NCBI RefSeq assembly: GCF_025725665.1
Contig: NZ_CP107009.1
Span: 3,224,001-3,288,000 of the forward strand
Origin: Halomonas sp. LR3S48
GTDB taxonomy: Bacteria > Pseudomonadota > Gammaproteobacteria > Pseudomonadales > Halomonadaceae
DNA: 64,000 bases
Direction: 5' to 3'
The notes beneath the pieces are model-generated. The model saw only the letters and a program-made list of their open reading frames with translations, was not told the origin of the DNA and ran no database searches. The first letter of the stretch is position 1. Each line of letters begins with the position of its first letter. The position numbers and the translations under genes were made by a program. Shown here piece after piece: positions 9,727-17,350 of this stretch.

Positions 9727-9920
9727 GTTGGATCTCCCTTGTGGTTATTGAATTTCGAAAAGGGTCAACCGGCTATTCATACCTGACCATGCCGCAATGC
9801 ACAACCGCAGCGCAACCGATAGACAGCACATGAATGTAGCACTATCCAGCTGAAATTACGGAAAAAAACGAAGGATGACGTTGACGTCAAGGGAGGCTGG
9901 AGGGCGCGTATGAATACGAA
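9727..9920. promoter_or_regulatory. pntA upstream region with a TTGACGTCAA palindrome
   Basis: No gene here. It is AT-richer than its flanks. A perfect 10-bp palindrome TTGACGTCAA lies at 9881-9890, inside a longer TGACGT-TGACGTCA arrangement (9876-9889), with an A7 run close by at 9862-9868. It may be a regulator site or part of the pntA promoter; I could not settle on -35/-10 boxes. Confidence 0.35.
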
Positions 9921-9942
9921 CAGGCCGCCCGTAGGCGGCCTG
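9921..9942 (-). terminator. Hairpin after htpG
   Basis: Perfect 9-bp stem CAGGCCGCC / GGCGGCCTG with a four-base loop, 39 bases after the htpG stop. On the minus strand the stem is followed by TTCGTATTC, a weak U-tract, so efficiency is uncertain. Confidence 0.6.
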
Positions 9943-9980
9943 ATAGGGGTTGGCGTCGAAGGCGCGACCGGCGCCGAAGC

Positions 9981-11885
9981 TCAGGCCGTCAGCAGGGCAT
10001 TGAGCCGCTTGACGTAGGCCGCCGGGTCGTCGAGATGCCCGCCCTCGGCGATGATCGCCTGGTCAAGCAGCACCTGGGCCAGGTCGCCGAAACGCTCGCC
10101 TTCGGCCGCCTCGAGCCGCTCTACCAACGCGTGGCCTGGGTTGAGCTCGAGGATCGGCTTGACCTCCGGCATCTTCTGCCCTGCGGCTTCCATGATGCGG
10201 CGCATCTGGTAACCCATCTCGTGCTCTGGCAGCACCACGCAGGCCGGCGAGTCGGTCAGGCGATGGGTTACCTTGACCTCCTGTACCGCATCACCCAGCG
10301 CCTCCTTGACTCGCTTGACCAGCTCTTCCTTGGCCTTGGCGGTCTCCTGCTGGGCCTTTTTCTCCTCCTCGCCCTCGATCTCGCCGAGGTCAAGCTCGCC
10401 CTTGGCGACGTCGACGAAGCGCTTGCCTTCGAACTCATGCAGATGGCTCATCAGCCACTCGTCGATACGATCGTGCAGTAACAGAACCTCGATGCCCTTC
10501 TTGCGGAAGATCTCCAGGTGCGGGCTGCTCTTGGCGGCATTGAAGCCGTCGGCGACGATGTAGTAGATCTTCTCCTGCCCTTCCTGCATGCGGCCAAGGT
10601 AGTCGGCCAATGACTGGTCCTGGGTGGCACTGTCGGTGTGGGTGGAGGAAAAACGCAGCAGCGCCGCGATCTTGTCGCGATTGGCGAAGTCCTCGGCGGG
10701 GCCTTCCTTGAGTACGCTGCCGAAGGTGTTCCAGAAGGTCTGGTAGGCCTCCTTGTCCTTGGCCAGCTTCTTGAGCATGTCCAGTGCGCGCTTGGTCAGC
10801 GCGCCCTTGATCTTCTCGACCTTGGGGTCCTGCTGCAGCAGCTCGCGGGAGACATTGAGCGACAGCTCGCGGGTGTCGAGTACGCCCTTGATGAAACGCA
10901 GGTAGAGCGGCAGGAACTGCTCGGCATCGTCCATGATGAAGACGCGTTGAACGTAGAGCTTGACCCCCCTTGAGCCATCGCGCTCGTAGAGGTCGAACGG
11001 CGCGCGCCCCGGCACATAGAGCAGACTGGTGTACTCGAGCGTGCCCTCGACCTTGTTGTGGCTCCAGGTCAGCGGATCGCTGAAATCGTGAGCCACGTGT
11101 TTGTAGAAAGCCTTGTACTCGTCGTCGGAAATCTCGCTCTTGGGACGCACCCACAGCGCCGTGGCCTCGTTGACGGTCTCCCAGGTGGTGACCTCGCTGC
11201 CCCCGATCTCGTTGCCATCGTCGTCCTTGGCGGCCTCGACCTTGGGCATGCGCACCGGCACCTCGATATGGTCGGAGTACTTGCGCACCAGACTCCTCAG
11301 GCGGAAGTCGTCGGCGAACTCCTTGGCGTCCTTCTTCAGGTGCAGGACGATCTCGGTGCCGTGCAGTTCACGCTCCAGGTCGGCGACGGTGAACTCGCCC
11401 TCGCCCTTCGAACGCCACTCGACGCCTTCGGCCTTGGCCGTGCCCGCCTTGCGCGTGCGCACCGTGACCTCGTCGGCGACGATGAAGCTTGAGTAGAAGC
11501 CCACGCCGAATTGGCCGATCAGGCGTGCATCCTTCTGCTGCTCGCCGGAGAGCTGCTTGAGGAATTCCGCGGTGCCACTGCGCGCGATGGTGCCGAGGTT
11601 CTGGATCACCTCGTCGCGACTCATGCCGATGCCGTTGTCGCGCACGGTGACGGTGCGGGCCTTCTCGTCGTGCTCGATCTCGATGCGCAGCTCGCTGTCG
11701 CCCTCGTAGAGCGCATCGTTGTCGAGCGCGGCGTAGCGCAGCTTGTCGCAGGCGTCTGCGGCATTGGAGATCAACTCGCGCAGGAATATCTCCCGGTTGG
11801 AGTAGAGCGAGTGGATCATCAGGTGCAGCAGTTGCTTCACCTCGGTCTGGAAGCCGAGGGTTTCCTCGTGAGCGGTCGTGGACAT
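9981..11885 (-). CDS. htpG: HtpG, Hsp90-family molecular chaperone
   Basis: A 634-residue cytoplasmic ATP-dependent chaperone. The N-terminal GHKL ATPase shows [32 protein letters not shown], then [14 protein letters not shown] and [15 protein letters not shown], the nucleotide-binding and lid motifs. The middle domain includes the [30 protein letters not shown] segment with RELLQQ, and a C-terminal dimerisation domain follows. Length and motif order are canonical. A strong sigma-32-type promoter lies 70-97 bases upstream (11955-11982), so heat induction is expected. Monocistronic, with a hairpin after the stop. Confidence 0.96.
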   Translation of the reverse strand: MSTTAHEETLGFQTEVKQLLHLMIHSLYSNREIFLRELISNAADACDKLRYAALDNDALYEGDSELRIEIEHDEKARTVTVRDNGIGMSRDEVIQNLGTIARSGTAEFLKQLSGEQQKDARLIGQFGVGFYSSFIVADEVTVRTRKAGTAKAEGVEWRSKGEGEFTVADLERELHGTEIVLHLKKDAKEFADDFRLRSLVRKYSDHIEVPVRMPKVEAAKDDDGNEIGGSEVTTWETVNEATALWVRPKSEISDDEYKAFYKHVAHDFSDPLTWSHNKVEGTLEYTSLLYVPGRAPFDLYERDGSRGVKLYVQRVFIMDDAEQFLPLYLRFIKGVLDTRELSLNVSRELLQQDPKVEKIKGALTKRALDMLKKLAKDKEAYQTFWNTFGSVLKEGPAEDFANRDKIAALLRFSSTHTDSATQDQSLADYLGRMQEGQEKIYYIVADGFNAAKSSPHLEIFRKKGIEVLLLHDRIDEWLMSHLHEFEGKRFVDVAKGELDLGEIEGEEEKKAQQETAKAKEELVKRVKEALGDAVQEVKVTHRLTDSPACVVLPEHEMGYQMRRIMEAAGQKMPEVKPILELNPGHALVERLEAAEGERFGDLAQVLLDQAIIAEGGHLDDPAAYVKRLNALLTA

Positions 11886-11954
11886 GGATCGGTTACCTCA
11901 TGGCTTGAACTCACGGCGGCGCGTAGCGCGTCGCCGTTTCAGAACTGTTCAGCG

Positions 11955-11982
11955 ATATGGGGTCCGACTTCCGCTTTTCAAG
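11955..11982 (-). promoter_or_regulatory. Sigma-32 (heat-shock) promoter of htpG
   Basis: On the minus strand: CTTGAAA (11982-11976), a 13-base spacer, then CCCCATAT (11962-11955). This matches the E. coli RpoH consensus CTTGAAA-N13-CCCCATNT at essentially every defined position. It lies 70-97 bases before the htpG ATG and overlaps the last five bases of the upstream thioesterase gene. Confidence 0.85.
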
Positions 11983-12448
11983 CGTCGTTCGGTTCCAGTG
12001 CACCCAATACCAGATGCAGACGGGCCGTGGCCACCGGCTGATCCTCCGACTCCTGCCAGGCCGTGACCTGGACGTTGGCCAGGCGTCGCCCTTCGCGCAG
12101 CAGTTGGCAGCGGGCGTGGGTGGGAACCACCCGGGCCGTGCGCAGGTAGTCGATGGAGAAGTCGACGATACGCGGCAGTCGCGGCTCGCGCGCCGACAGC
12201 ATCAGGTCGAGTGTACCGGCGGTTTCCATGAAGGCCGCCAACACTCCCCCATGCAGCGCCGGCAGCAGGATGTTGCCGACGTTGTGCTCGCGCGGCTCGA
12301 GATGAAAGATCAGACCATCGCCGGCAGCGTCCGGTGTCGCCGACACGCCGATATGGCGAGCATAGGGGAGCCGCTCCAGCCAGGCGGCGATATCGCCTTC
12401 GCTACGGGTCCGGGCCAGCCAGGCCACATCGTGAAATCCTTCAGGCAT
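11978..12448 (-). CDS. PaaI-type thioesterase (hotdog fold)
   Basis: A 156-residue hotdog-fold protein starting MPEGFHDVAWLARTRSEGD; the longer frame to 12586 lies inside the upstream thioesterase and is rejected. The signature LPALHGGVLAAFMETAGTLDLML is the PaaI/YbgC-like acyl-CoA thioesterase helix with HGG motif, followed by IVDFSIDYLRTARVV, the typical central strand. It probably hydrolyses acyl- or aryl-CoA esters; substrate unknown. Its start overlaps the end of a second PaaI-like gene by eight bases, so the two may form a hetero-oligomer or act on different chain lengths. The htpG promoter begins at its 3' end. Confidence 0.82.
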   Translation of the reverse strand: MPEGFHDVAWLARTRSEGDIAAWLERLPYARHIGVSATPDAAGDGLIFHLEPREHNVGNILLPALHGGVLAAFMETAGTLDLMLSAREPRLPRIVDFSIDYLRTARVVPTHARCQLLREGRRLANVQVTAWQESEDQPVATARLHLVLGALEPNDA

Positions 12449-12962
12449 GAGCGACCTCCCCGAAAAGCGCCTCGGCGAACCCCGGCGGCGTATTGCGTTC
12501 CCCGAGGCGCACGAAGTTTCCGATGCCGCGGGCGATGGGCCGGCCCGGCTCTTGCCATAGCGTGCCCTCGGTGAAGACCATGGCATTCGTCACGCGAAGC
12601 ACATGGGCTTCGGCCATGATCGGCTGGCCCGCCACCGCCGGTCGGTAGTGGTCGACGCGCAGATCGAGCGTCGGGCATACCTCCGGCGCCGGTAACCCGC
12701 ACAGCACCGCCGAGCCACATACGGTATCCAGCAGCATGGTCAACACGCCGCCGTGTACCAGGCCGCGGTCGGCATCACCCAGCAGCTCGTCGCACCATGG
12801 CAAGCGCATGCGCACCCAGGGCGGATTGACCTCTTCCACTTCGAGACCCAGGTCACGCGTATGCGGAATGACATTGACGAAACGGCTCAGGCCAGCTCGC
12901 CAGACGTCGGAACTTCGACCTGCCACGGCAGGCCCGCTCTGCGGTTCGTCACGTTCGCTCAC
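12441..12962 (-). CDS. PaaI-type thioesterase (hotdog fold)
   Basis: A 173-residue protein read from a GTG at 12962 (MSERDEPQSGPAV), chosen because GGAGGGTGGG immediately precedes it; the frame is open to 13169 but that extension is unlike the family. Hotdog signature: ADRGLVHGGVLTMLLDTVCGSAVLCGL, then CPTLDLRVDHYRPAVAGQPIMAEAHVLRVT. Probable acyl-CoA thioesterase. It overlaps the next thioesterase by eight bases. Transcription is divergent from the slt gene; the shared 198-base region contains TTGATCAA (12982-12989) and a TGGCAC-AA-GTGCCA palindrome (13018-13031). Confidence 0.8.
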   Translation of the reverse strand: MSERDEPQSGPAVAGRSSDVWRAGLSRFVNVIPHTRDLGLEVEEVNPPWVRMRLPWCDELLGDADRGLVHGGVLTMLLDTVCGSAVLCGLPAPEVCPTLDLRVDHYRPAVAGQPIMAEAHVLRVTNAMVFTEGTLWQEPGRPIARGIGNFVRLGERNTPPGFAEALFGEVAHA

Positions 12963-13160
12963 CCCACCCTCCAACAAGCGTTTGATCAATCTTGCTAGAC
13001 TAGTTGGCGGGCGTGACTGGCACAAGTGCCATGACCCGTGCGCGGCCCCGAGAAAAATTTCCACTGAAGCGCAGAGAAAACGGCGCGGCGGTCTACTCAA
13101 AGCAGCTTCGATAAGCGAGGATAGGGACAGTTCGTCACCGCCTTCCGGAGGCCGTTCCAC
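12963..13160. promoter_or_regulatory. Divergent regulatory region, thioesterases / slt
   Basis: No gene. Two small palindromes are visible: TTGATCAA at 12982-12989 and TGGCAC-AA-GTGCCA at 13018-13031, both plausible operator cores. I cannot assign a regulator. A ribosome site (CCGGAGG) precedes slt. Confidence 0.35.
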
Positions 13161-15113
13161 ATGCGCCATACCTTATCGTTCCGCCGCGCGTCCGGTTGGC
13201 TCGCCGCGGCCGCTTTCAGCTTTTCCGTTACCGCGCATGCCCAGCCCAGCGACAGCGCCATGCGCACGGCGCTGGAAGCCGCGCGCAATCACGAGTGGCA
13301 CCGAATCGACCAGGCCGCCATCGACGGCCACGTGCTGGAAGGCTACGTGGAGTATCACCGCCTGCGCAGCCGCCTGCCTCAGGCCGAGCCGGGCCAGATC
13401 CTGGAGTTCATCGAGCGCCATCGGGGGGCGCCCGTCGCCGACTGGATGCGCGGCCAGGCGATCGCCCGTTATGGCGCCGCCGGGCGCTATGGCAGCCTGC
13501 TGGCCGTGGCCGACGGCGAGCCCAGCGGCACCGAGCGTCAATGCCACTACTATACGGCGCTGCTCGGTAGCGACCCTCAGGCGGCAGCGGAAGGCGGTCG
13601 TGCCCTCTGGCGCGTCGGCCGCTCGCAGCCGGATGCCTGCGACACGCTATTCGACCACCTACGCGCCAACGGCGAAATCAGTGAGTTCGATATCTGGCAG
13701 CGCATGATGCTGGCTTGGGAGCAGGGCGAGACAGGCCTGGTCAGCTACCTGGGGCGACAGCTCGGTAGCCGCTGGCAGGAGGGGCGTGACGCCGTGGAGC
13801 GGCTTCAGCACAGCTATGCCGACATCACCCGGATCCCCACCTGTATCGGCCCCGAGTGCCGCGGCAGCGGGCCGCTGTTCGCCGGCGCCATGCACGGCTT
13901 CATCCGCGCCGATACCGAAGCCGCCATGGAGGCGTGGCGCAAGATCGCCGCCCACCTGCCGATCGAGGAAAACCACCGGCATGCCATCGAGGAGGACCTC
14001 GCCTTCTACTCACTGGTACGCGGCATCGAGCACAACCTGAGCTGGGTCGACGAGGCTCTGCCGCGGATCGGCACTGCCCGCGTGCTCGAGCTGCGCATCC
14101 GTCATGCGCTGGCGAACCGCGATTGGCACGACGTGCTTCGCTGGGTCGACCTGATGCCCGAAGAGGCCCGCGAGGACAGCCGCTGGCAGTACTGGAAGGC
14201 TCGCGCCCACGAACAGTTGGGCGACCAGGAACGGGCCGAGGTGGCCTATGCGCGTGCCGCCCGGGAACGCAACTTCTTCGGCTTCGCCGCCGCCGACCGC
14301 ATCGGCCGCCCCTACTCCCTGAACCTGGAGCGCAGCACACTCAACGACAGCTTCCGCGACCAGGTGGACCAGTGGCCGACGGTGCAGCGCACCGAGGCGC
14401 TGCTGCGGATCGGCGAGGAGGGCCTGGCCAACAGCGAATGGTTGCATGCGGCGGCCACCGCGTCGCCGCGTGAAGTCAGGGCGCTGGCCGATTATGCCGC
14501 ACGCCGCGGCTGGCATGCGCGCCTGGTACAGACCACCATCACCGCCCAGCTGTGGGATGCCCTGGACTGGCGCTTCCCCGAAGCCTACCGCGAGCATTTC
14601 CTGCACTGGGGACAGCAGACCGGGGTCGATCCTTATCTGCTGATGGGCATTGCACGGCGCGAGAGCGCCTACAACCCGGAGGCGCTCTCGCCGGCCGGCG
14701 CCCGAGGCCTGATGCAGCTGATGCCGGGCACCGCGTCCCTGCTCAGCCGCCAGCTCGGCATCAGCGATCCCGGCCCCTACGGCGTGCTCGATCCCGAGCT
14801 CAACATCCGTCTGGGCAGCACCTACATTCGCGACATGACCAACCGCTACCGGGGTAACCGCCTGGCGGCGGCGGCGGCCTACAACGCCGGCCCCGGCCGG
14901 GTGGACCGCTGGCTGCGCGACGCGCCGGAGGAGTTCGACCTATTCGTCGAGTCGATCCCCTTCCGCGAGACCCGCGACTACGTCCAGGCCGTGCTCTCCT
15001 ACCGCGTGATCTTCGAAAGCCTGGCCAACGGCGGCAGCAGCGAAGGCGTAGCCATGCTCAGCCAGGCGGAGAAAACGGTGCGCTACGACGCCTCGTTGCT
15101 CGCCAGGAACTGA
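13161..15113 (+). CDS. slt: Soluble lytic murein transglycosylase (Slt70-like)
   Basis: A 650-residue periplasmic enzyme with an N-terminal signal peptide (MRHTLSFRRASGWLAAAAFSFSVTAHA, cleavage after AHA). Most of the chain is the alpha-superhelical U/L-domain. The C-terminal SLT catalytic domain shows LLMGIARRESAYNPEALSPAGARGLMQLMPGTA, with the catalytic Glu in RRES at about residue 501, then LNIRLGSTYIRDM and AAAAYNAGPGRVDRWL. It cleaves the MurNAc-GlcNAc bond giving 1,6-anhydro ends during wall turnover. Length is close to the E. coli enzyme (645). Confidence 0.93.
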   Translation: MRHTLSFRRASGWLAAAAFSFSVTAHAQPSDSAMRTALEAARNHEWHRIDQAAIDGHVLEGYVEYHRLRSRLPQAEPGQILEFIERHRGAPVADWMRGQAIARYGAAGRYGSLLAVADGEPSGTERQCHYYTALLGSDPQAAAEGGRALWRVGRSQPDACDTLFDHLRANGEISEFDIWQRMMLAWEQGETGLVSYLGRQLGSRWQEGRDAVERLQHSYADITRIPTCIGPECRGSGPLFAGAMHGFIRADTEAAMEAWRKIAAHLPIEENHRHAIEEDLAFYSLVRGIEHNLSWVDEALPRIGTARVLELRIRHALANRDWHDVLRWVDLMPEEAREDSRWQYWKARAHEQLGDQERAEVAYARAARERNFFGFAAADRIGRPYSLNLERSTLNDSFRDQVDQWPTVQRTEALLRIGEEGLANSEWLHAAATASPREVRALADYAARRGWHARLVQTTITAQLWDALDWRFPEAYREHFLHWGQQTGVDPYLLMGIARRESAYNPEALSPAGARGLMQLMPGTASLLSRQLGISDPGPYGVLDPELNIRLGSTYIRDMTNRYRGNRLAAAAAYNAGPGRVDRWLRDAPEEFDLFVESIPFRETRDYVQAVLSYRVIFESLANGGSSEGVAMLSQAEKTVRYDASLLARN

Positions 15114-15131
15114 TGGCCGCTACCTTAGAGG

Positions 15132-15773
15132 TCAGGCTGGCTGGCGTTCCAGCGCCAGCCTGACCCCGAACAGGATCAGCACCGCACCGGTCACCCCGTT
15201 CAGCGCGCGGGCGAAGTGTTGGCTGGCCAACCAGCGCCCCGCACTACCGACCATGAGCACGATGGCGATCTGCCACAGGTTGGCGATGACGAAGTGCACC
15301 CCGGCAAGCCACAGCGACTTGAGCAGCGCCGGGTCGGTCGGAGCGATGAACTGGGGCAGGAAGGCCATGTAGAAGACCACTGTCTTGGGGTTGAGCACAT
15401 TGGAGAGCAGCCCTTCGCGCAGCGGCCTCCAGGCCGGCACGGATTGGCGCTTCCCCTGCATCGCTTGCACTGGCAGAGCGTTACCGCGTCGCGCGGCGAT
15501 CAATCCGTTGATTCCCAGCCATATCAGGTACGCCGCCCCCGCCAGCTTGAGCACACTGAAGGCCCACGCCGACTGGAGCAATATCAACGAAATACCCAGC
15601 GCCGAGATCGTGGCATGCACGAACAGGCCACAGCAGATTGCCAGGCTGGTGAGCACACCATCGCGCACTCCCCCGCGTGCCGTATTGCGAATGACCAGCA
15701 GGGTATCGACCCCAGGACTCATCGACAGCAGGGTGATGGCGACCAGAAAAGGCCAGAATTGTGCGTCCAGCAT
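15132..15773 (-). CDS. LysE/RhtB-family amino-acid exporter
   Basis: A 213-residue inner-membrane protein with about six helices. It starts MLDAQFWPFLVAITLLSMSPGVDTLLVIRNTARGG; the SPGxD and following NTARGG segment are the LysE/RhtB signature, and LNPKTVVFYMAFLPQFI is the second conserved block. The upstream extension to 15863 is rejected. Family members export homoserine, threonine, lysine or related compounds; the substrate is not readable. Single gene, ending 18 bases after the convergent slt stop. Confidence 0.87.
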   Translation of the reverse strand: MLDAQFWPFLVAITLLSMSPGVDTLLVIRNTARGGVRDGVLTSLAICCGLFVHATISALGISLILLQSAWAFSVLKLAGAAYLIWLGINGLIAARRGNALPVQAMQGKRQSVPAWRPLREGLLSNVLNPKTVVFYMAFLPQFIAPTDPALLKSLWLAGVHFVIANLWQIAIVLMVGSAGRWLASQHFARALNGVTGAVLILFGVRLALERQPA

Positions 15774-16143
15774 GACAGGGCTCCGGTTAGGTAAGACATG
15801 AGTTCGAGTGACCCGACGAGGAAGATAGCCGAGCGTGGTCAGGGCTGGCTGCGGGTAGCACAAAGTATGGCTAATTTAAGGCAACGGATTCGCTGGACGC
15901 TCGGAATTTTTCTATCTACAGTGGATTGAGCGGATGATATCGGTGAAGCGAGGCCACTGCCACAGATCGCAACCTCCCTCGCCGGCTGCTTCCGCTGCGT
16001 TGGCCTGCAAGTGGAAAGTCGTCCCGTCGTATGTCGAGTTCTCGATGCACCCGAAGCGCACTTTTCAGCTCTTGCCCACGCACTTCGGGCCCGGCATTGC
16101 CGAGTGCCCAGCACGATCAATCTGTAAGTAAGGAAAATCGACA
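15774..16143 (+). promoter_or_regulatory. Upstream region and long leader of the cold-shock gene
   Basis: 370 bases without a convincing gene. The first part must hold the promoter of the LysE gene on the other strand. An AT-rich stretch around 15905-15940 (TTTTTCTATCTACAGTGGATTGAGC) is the likely csp promoter zone, which would leave a leader of about 200 bases, as is typical of cspA genes whose leader controls translation in the cold. A Shine-Dalgarno AAGGAAAA lies about eight bases before the ATG. Promoter boxes were not assignable with confidence. Confidence 0.4.
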
Positions 16144-16350
16144 ATGGCAACTGGCACTGTCAAGTGGTTCAACGATACCAAGGGCTACGGCTTCATCTCT
16201 CCGGACGACGGCGGTGATGACCTGTTCGCGCACTTCTCCGAGATTCAGGCTGAAGGCTTCAAGACCCTGCAGGACGGTCAGAAGGTGACCTTCGAAGTCA
16301 CCCAGGGCAAGAAAGGCCTTCAGGCCTCCAACATCCGGCTCGCCAATTGA
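16144..16350 (+). CDS. CspA-family cold-shock protein
   Basis: A 68-residue single cold-shock domain: [31 protein letters not shown] carries RNP1 (KGYGFI) and RNP2 (DLFAHF), and it ends [11 protein letters not shown]. Binds single-stranded nucleic acid as an RNA chaperone. Standalone gene with a long leader and a strong terminator. Whether it is cold-induced or constitutive cannot be told from the protein. Confidence 0.95.
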   Translation: MATGTVKWFNDTKGYGFISPDDGGDDLFAHFSEIQAEGFKTLQDGQKVTFEVTQGKKGLQASNIRLAN

Positions 16351-16410
16351 GGTAACGCCTCGACAGGCCCGGAGCCAGGCCGTCTATATGTGGCCTGGCA
16401 GTCAGACGAA

Positions 16411-16438
16411 AGGCCCACTCCTTGGAGTGGGCCTTTTT
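16411..16438 (+). terminator. Intrinsic terminator of the csp gene
   Basis: Perfect 11-bp stem AGGCCCACTCC / GGAGTGGGCCT (16411-16421 with 16424-16434) with a two-base loop drawn fully paired, then TTTTC. On the minus strand it is followed by only a short T run, so it may also weakly insulate the convergent lipoprotein gene. Confidence 0.88.
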
Positions 16439-16480
16439 CGTATTCCCATTCGACATGCCAACCCAAGCCGGCATGGGAAC

Positions 16481-17218
16481 TCAGTCTTCCGGATCGGTTT
16501 CAGCCCGGGGCGACGCCTCGGTGCTTGACTCGGCTTCCGGCTCGGGTTCGATCCGCGGGAGATCGCGCCTCGGCTCGCTACGCTCTGCCTCCTCGAACTG
16601 CTCGTCGAGCTGACGCCGTGCCTCCTCGAAGCGACGCTCGGACTCTTCAAGCCAGGCGTCGACATCCGACTGCGTGACCTCGCCGGTTCGCTCCGCCTCT
16701 CGCTCGATGGCCGAGGAAGAGCGACCCTCGTCGTCCTCCATGGGCTCGAGTGACGACTCGAAATCGGTTCCACCTTCCATGGGTTCCAGGGCGGGATTGC
16801 TGCGCTCCACTTCCTCGAACTGCTGGTCGATCTGGCGCTGAGCCTCTTCGAAGCGACGCTCGGTATCCTCGATGATCGCATCCACATCGGAACGGGTGGG
16901 CTCGCCCGGAAGCGCACCGCCCTCCTCCAGCGTATCGACGGGAGATTCACCCAATGTCTCGGCTTCGGCGTCTATTTCCTCGTCCTCGCCGAGCGAGGCC
17001 TCACCTTCCGGTTCGCTCTCGGTCGCGGCCTCCTCCTCCTCAGCGGGAGGCGGGGCCGATGGCTCCTCTTCGGTGGTCTCGGTGGCGGGCGCCGTCTCGG
17101 CCGCGGGCTCGTCGTCCTGGGCTGGCACGGTCGGCTCATCGCCGTCGTCGCCGCAGCCTGCCAGCATCAAGGCAAGCGTCAAGGCCGCGGCGGCCGGAAT
17201 CCAGGGTGTCTTGGCCAT
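16481..17218 (-). CDS. Acidic repeat-containing lipoprotein, function unknown
   Basis: A 245-residue predicted lipoprotein. The signal sequence ends in the lipobox LAGC with the lipidated Cys at residue 22. The start at 17218 is chosen for GGGAGAAAATCG just upstream. Residues 24-105 are almost entirely Asp, Glu, Ala, Pro, Ser and Thr (disordered acidic linker). Two 31-residue helical repeats follow, SDVDAIIEDTERRFEEAQRQ... at 110-140 and SDVDAWLEESERRFEEARRQ... at 184-214, identical at 23 of 31 positions and amphipathic, suggesting coiled-coil or antiparallel helix pairing. Extreme acidity fits a halophile. No family recognised. Monocistronic. Confidence 0.72.
   Translation of the reverse strand: MAKTPWIPAAAALTLALMLAGCGDDGDEPTVPAQDDEPAAETAPATETTEEEPSAPPPAEEEEAATESEPEGEASLGEDEEIDAEAETLGESPVDTLEEGGALPGEPTRSDVDAIIEDTERRFEEAQRQIDQQFEEVERSNPALEPMEGGTDFESSLEPMEDDEGRSSSAIEREAERTGEVTQSDVDAWLEESERRFEEARRQLDEQFEEAERSEPRRDLPRIEPEPEAESSTEASPRAETDPED
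16577..16891 (-). repeat. Internal duplication encoding two 31-residue helices
   Basis: Repeat units at 16799-16891 and 16577-16669 within the acidic lipoprotein gene. The DNA shares GAAGCGACGCTCGG in both copies, so the duplication is visible at nucleotide level as well as in protein. Confidence 0.75.
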
Positions 17219-17350
17219 CGATTTTCTCCCATCCATATGAGACCCGCAAAGGGGCTTATTCCAGCAGAGCCCGGCGAACGCTGCAAGCCGCCAGGGAGCG
17301 AGTCACCCTACTGCTTGGACAGTGGCAGGGAAAAACGATCCATTTACACA

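Noticed and set aside
15774..16143. Short frames upstream of the cold-shock gene (for example 15934-16131)
   Set aside because: No ribosome site or conserved composition; the region fits a cold-shock leader and divergent promoter better.
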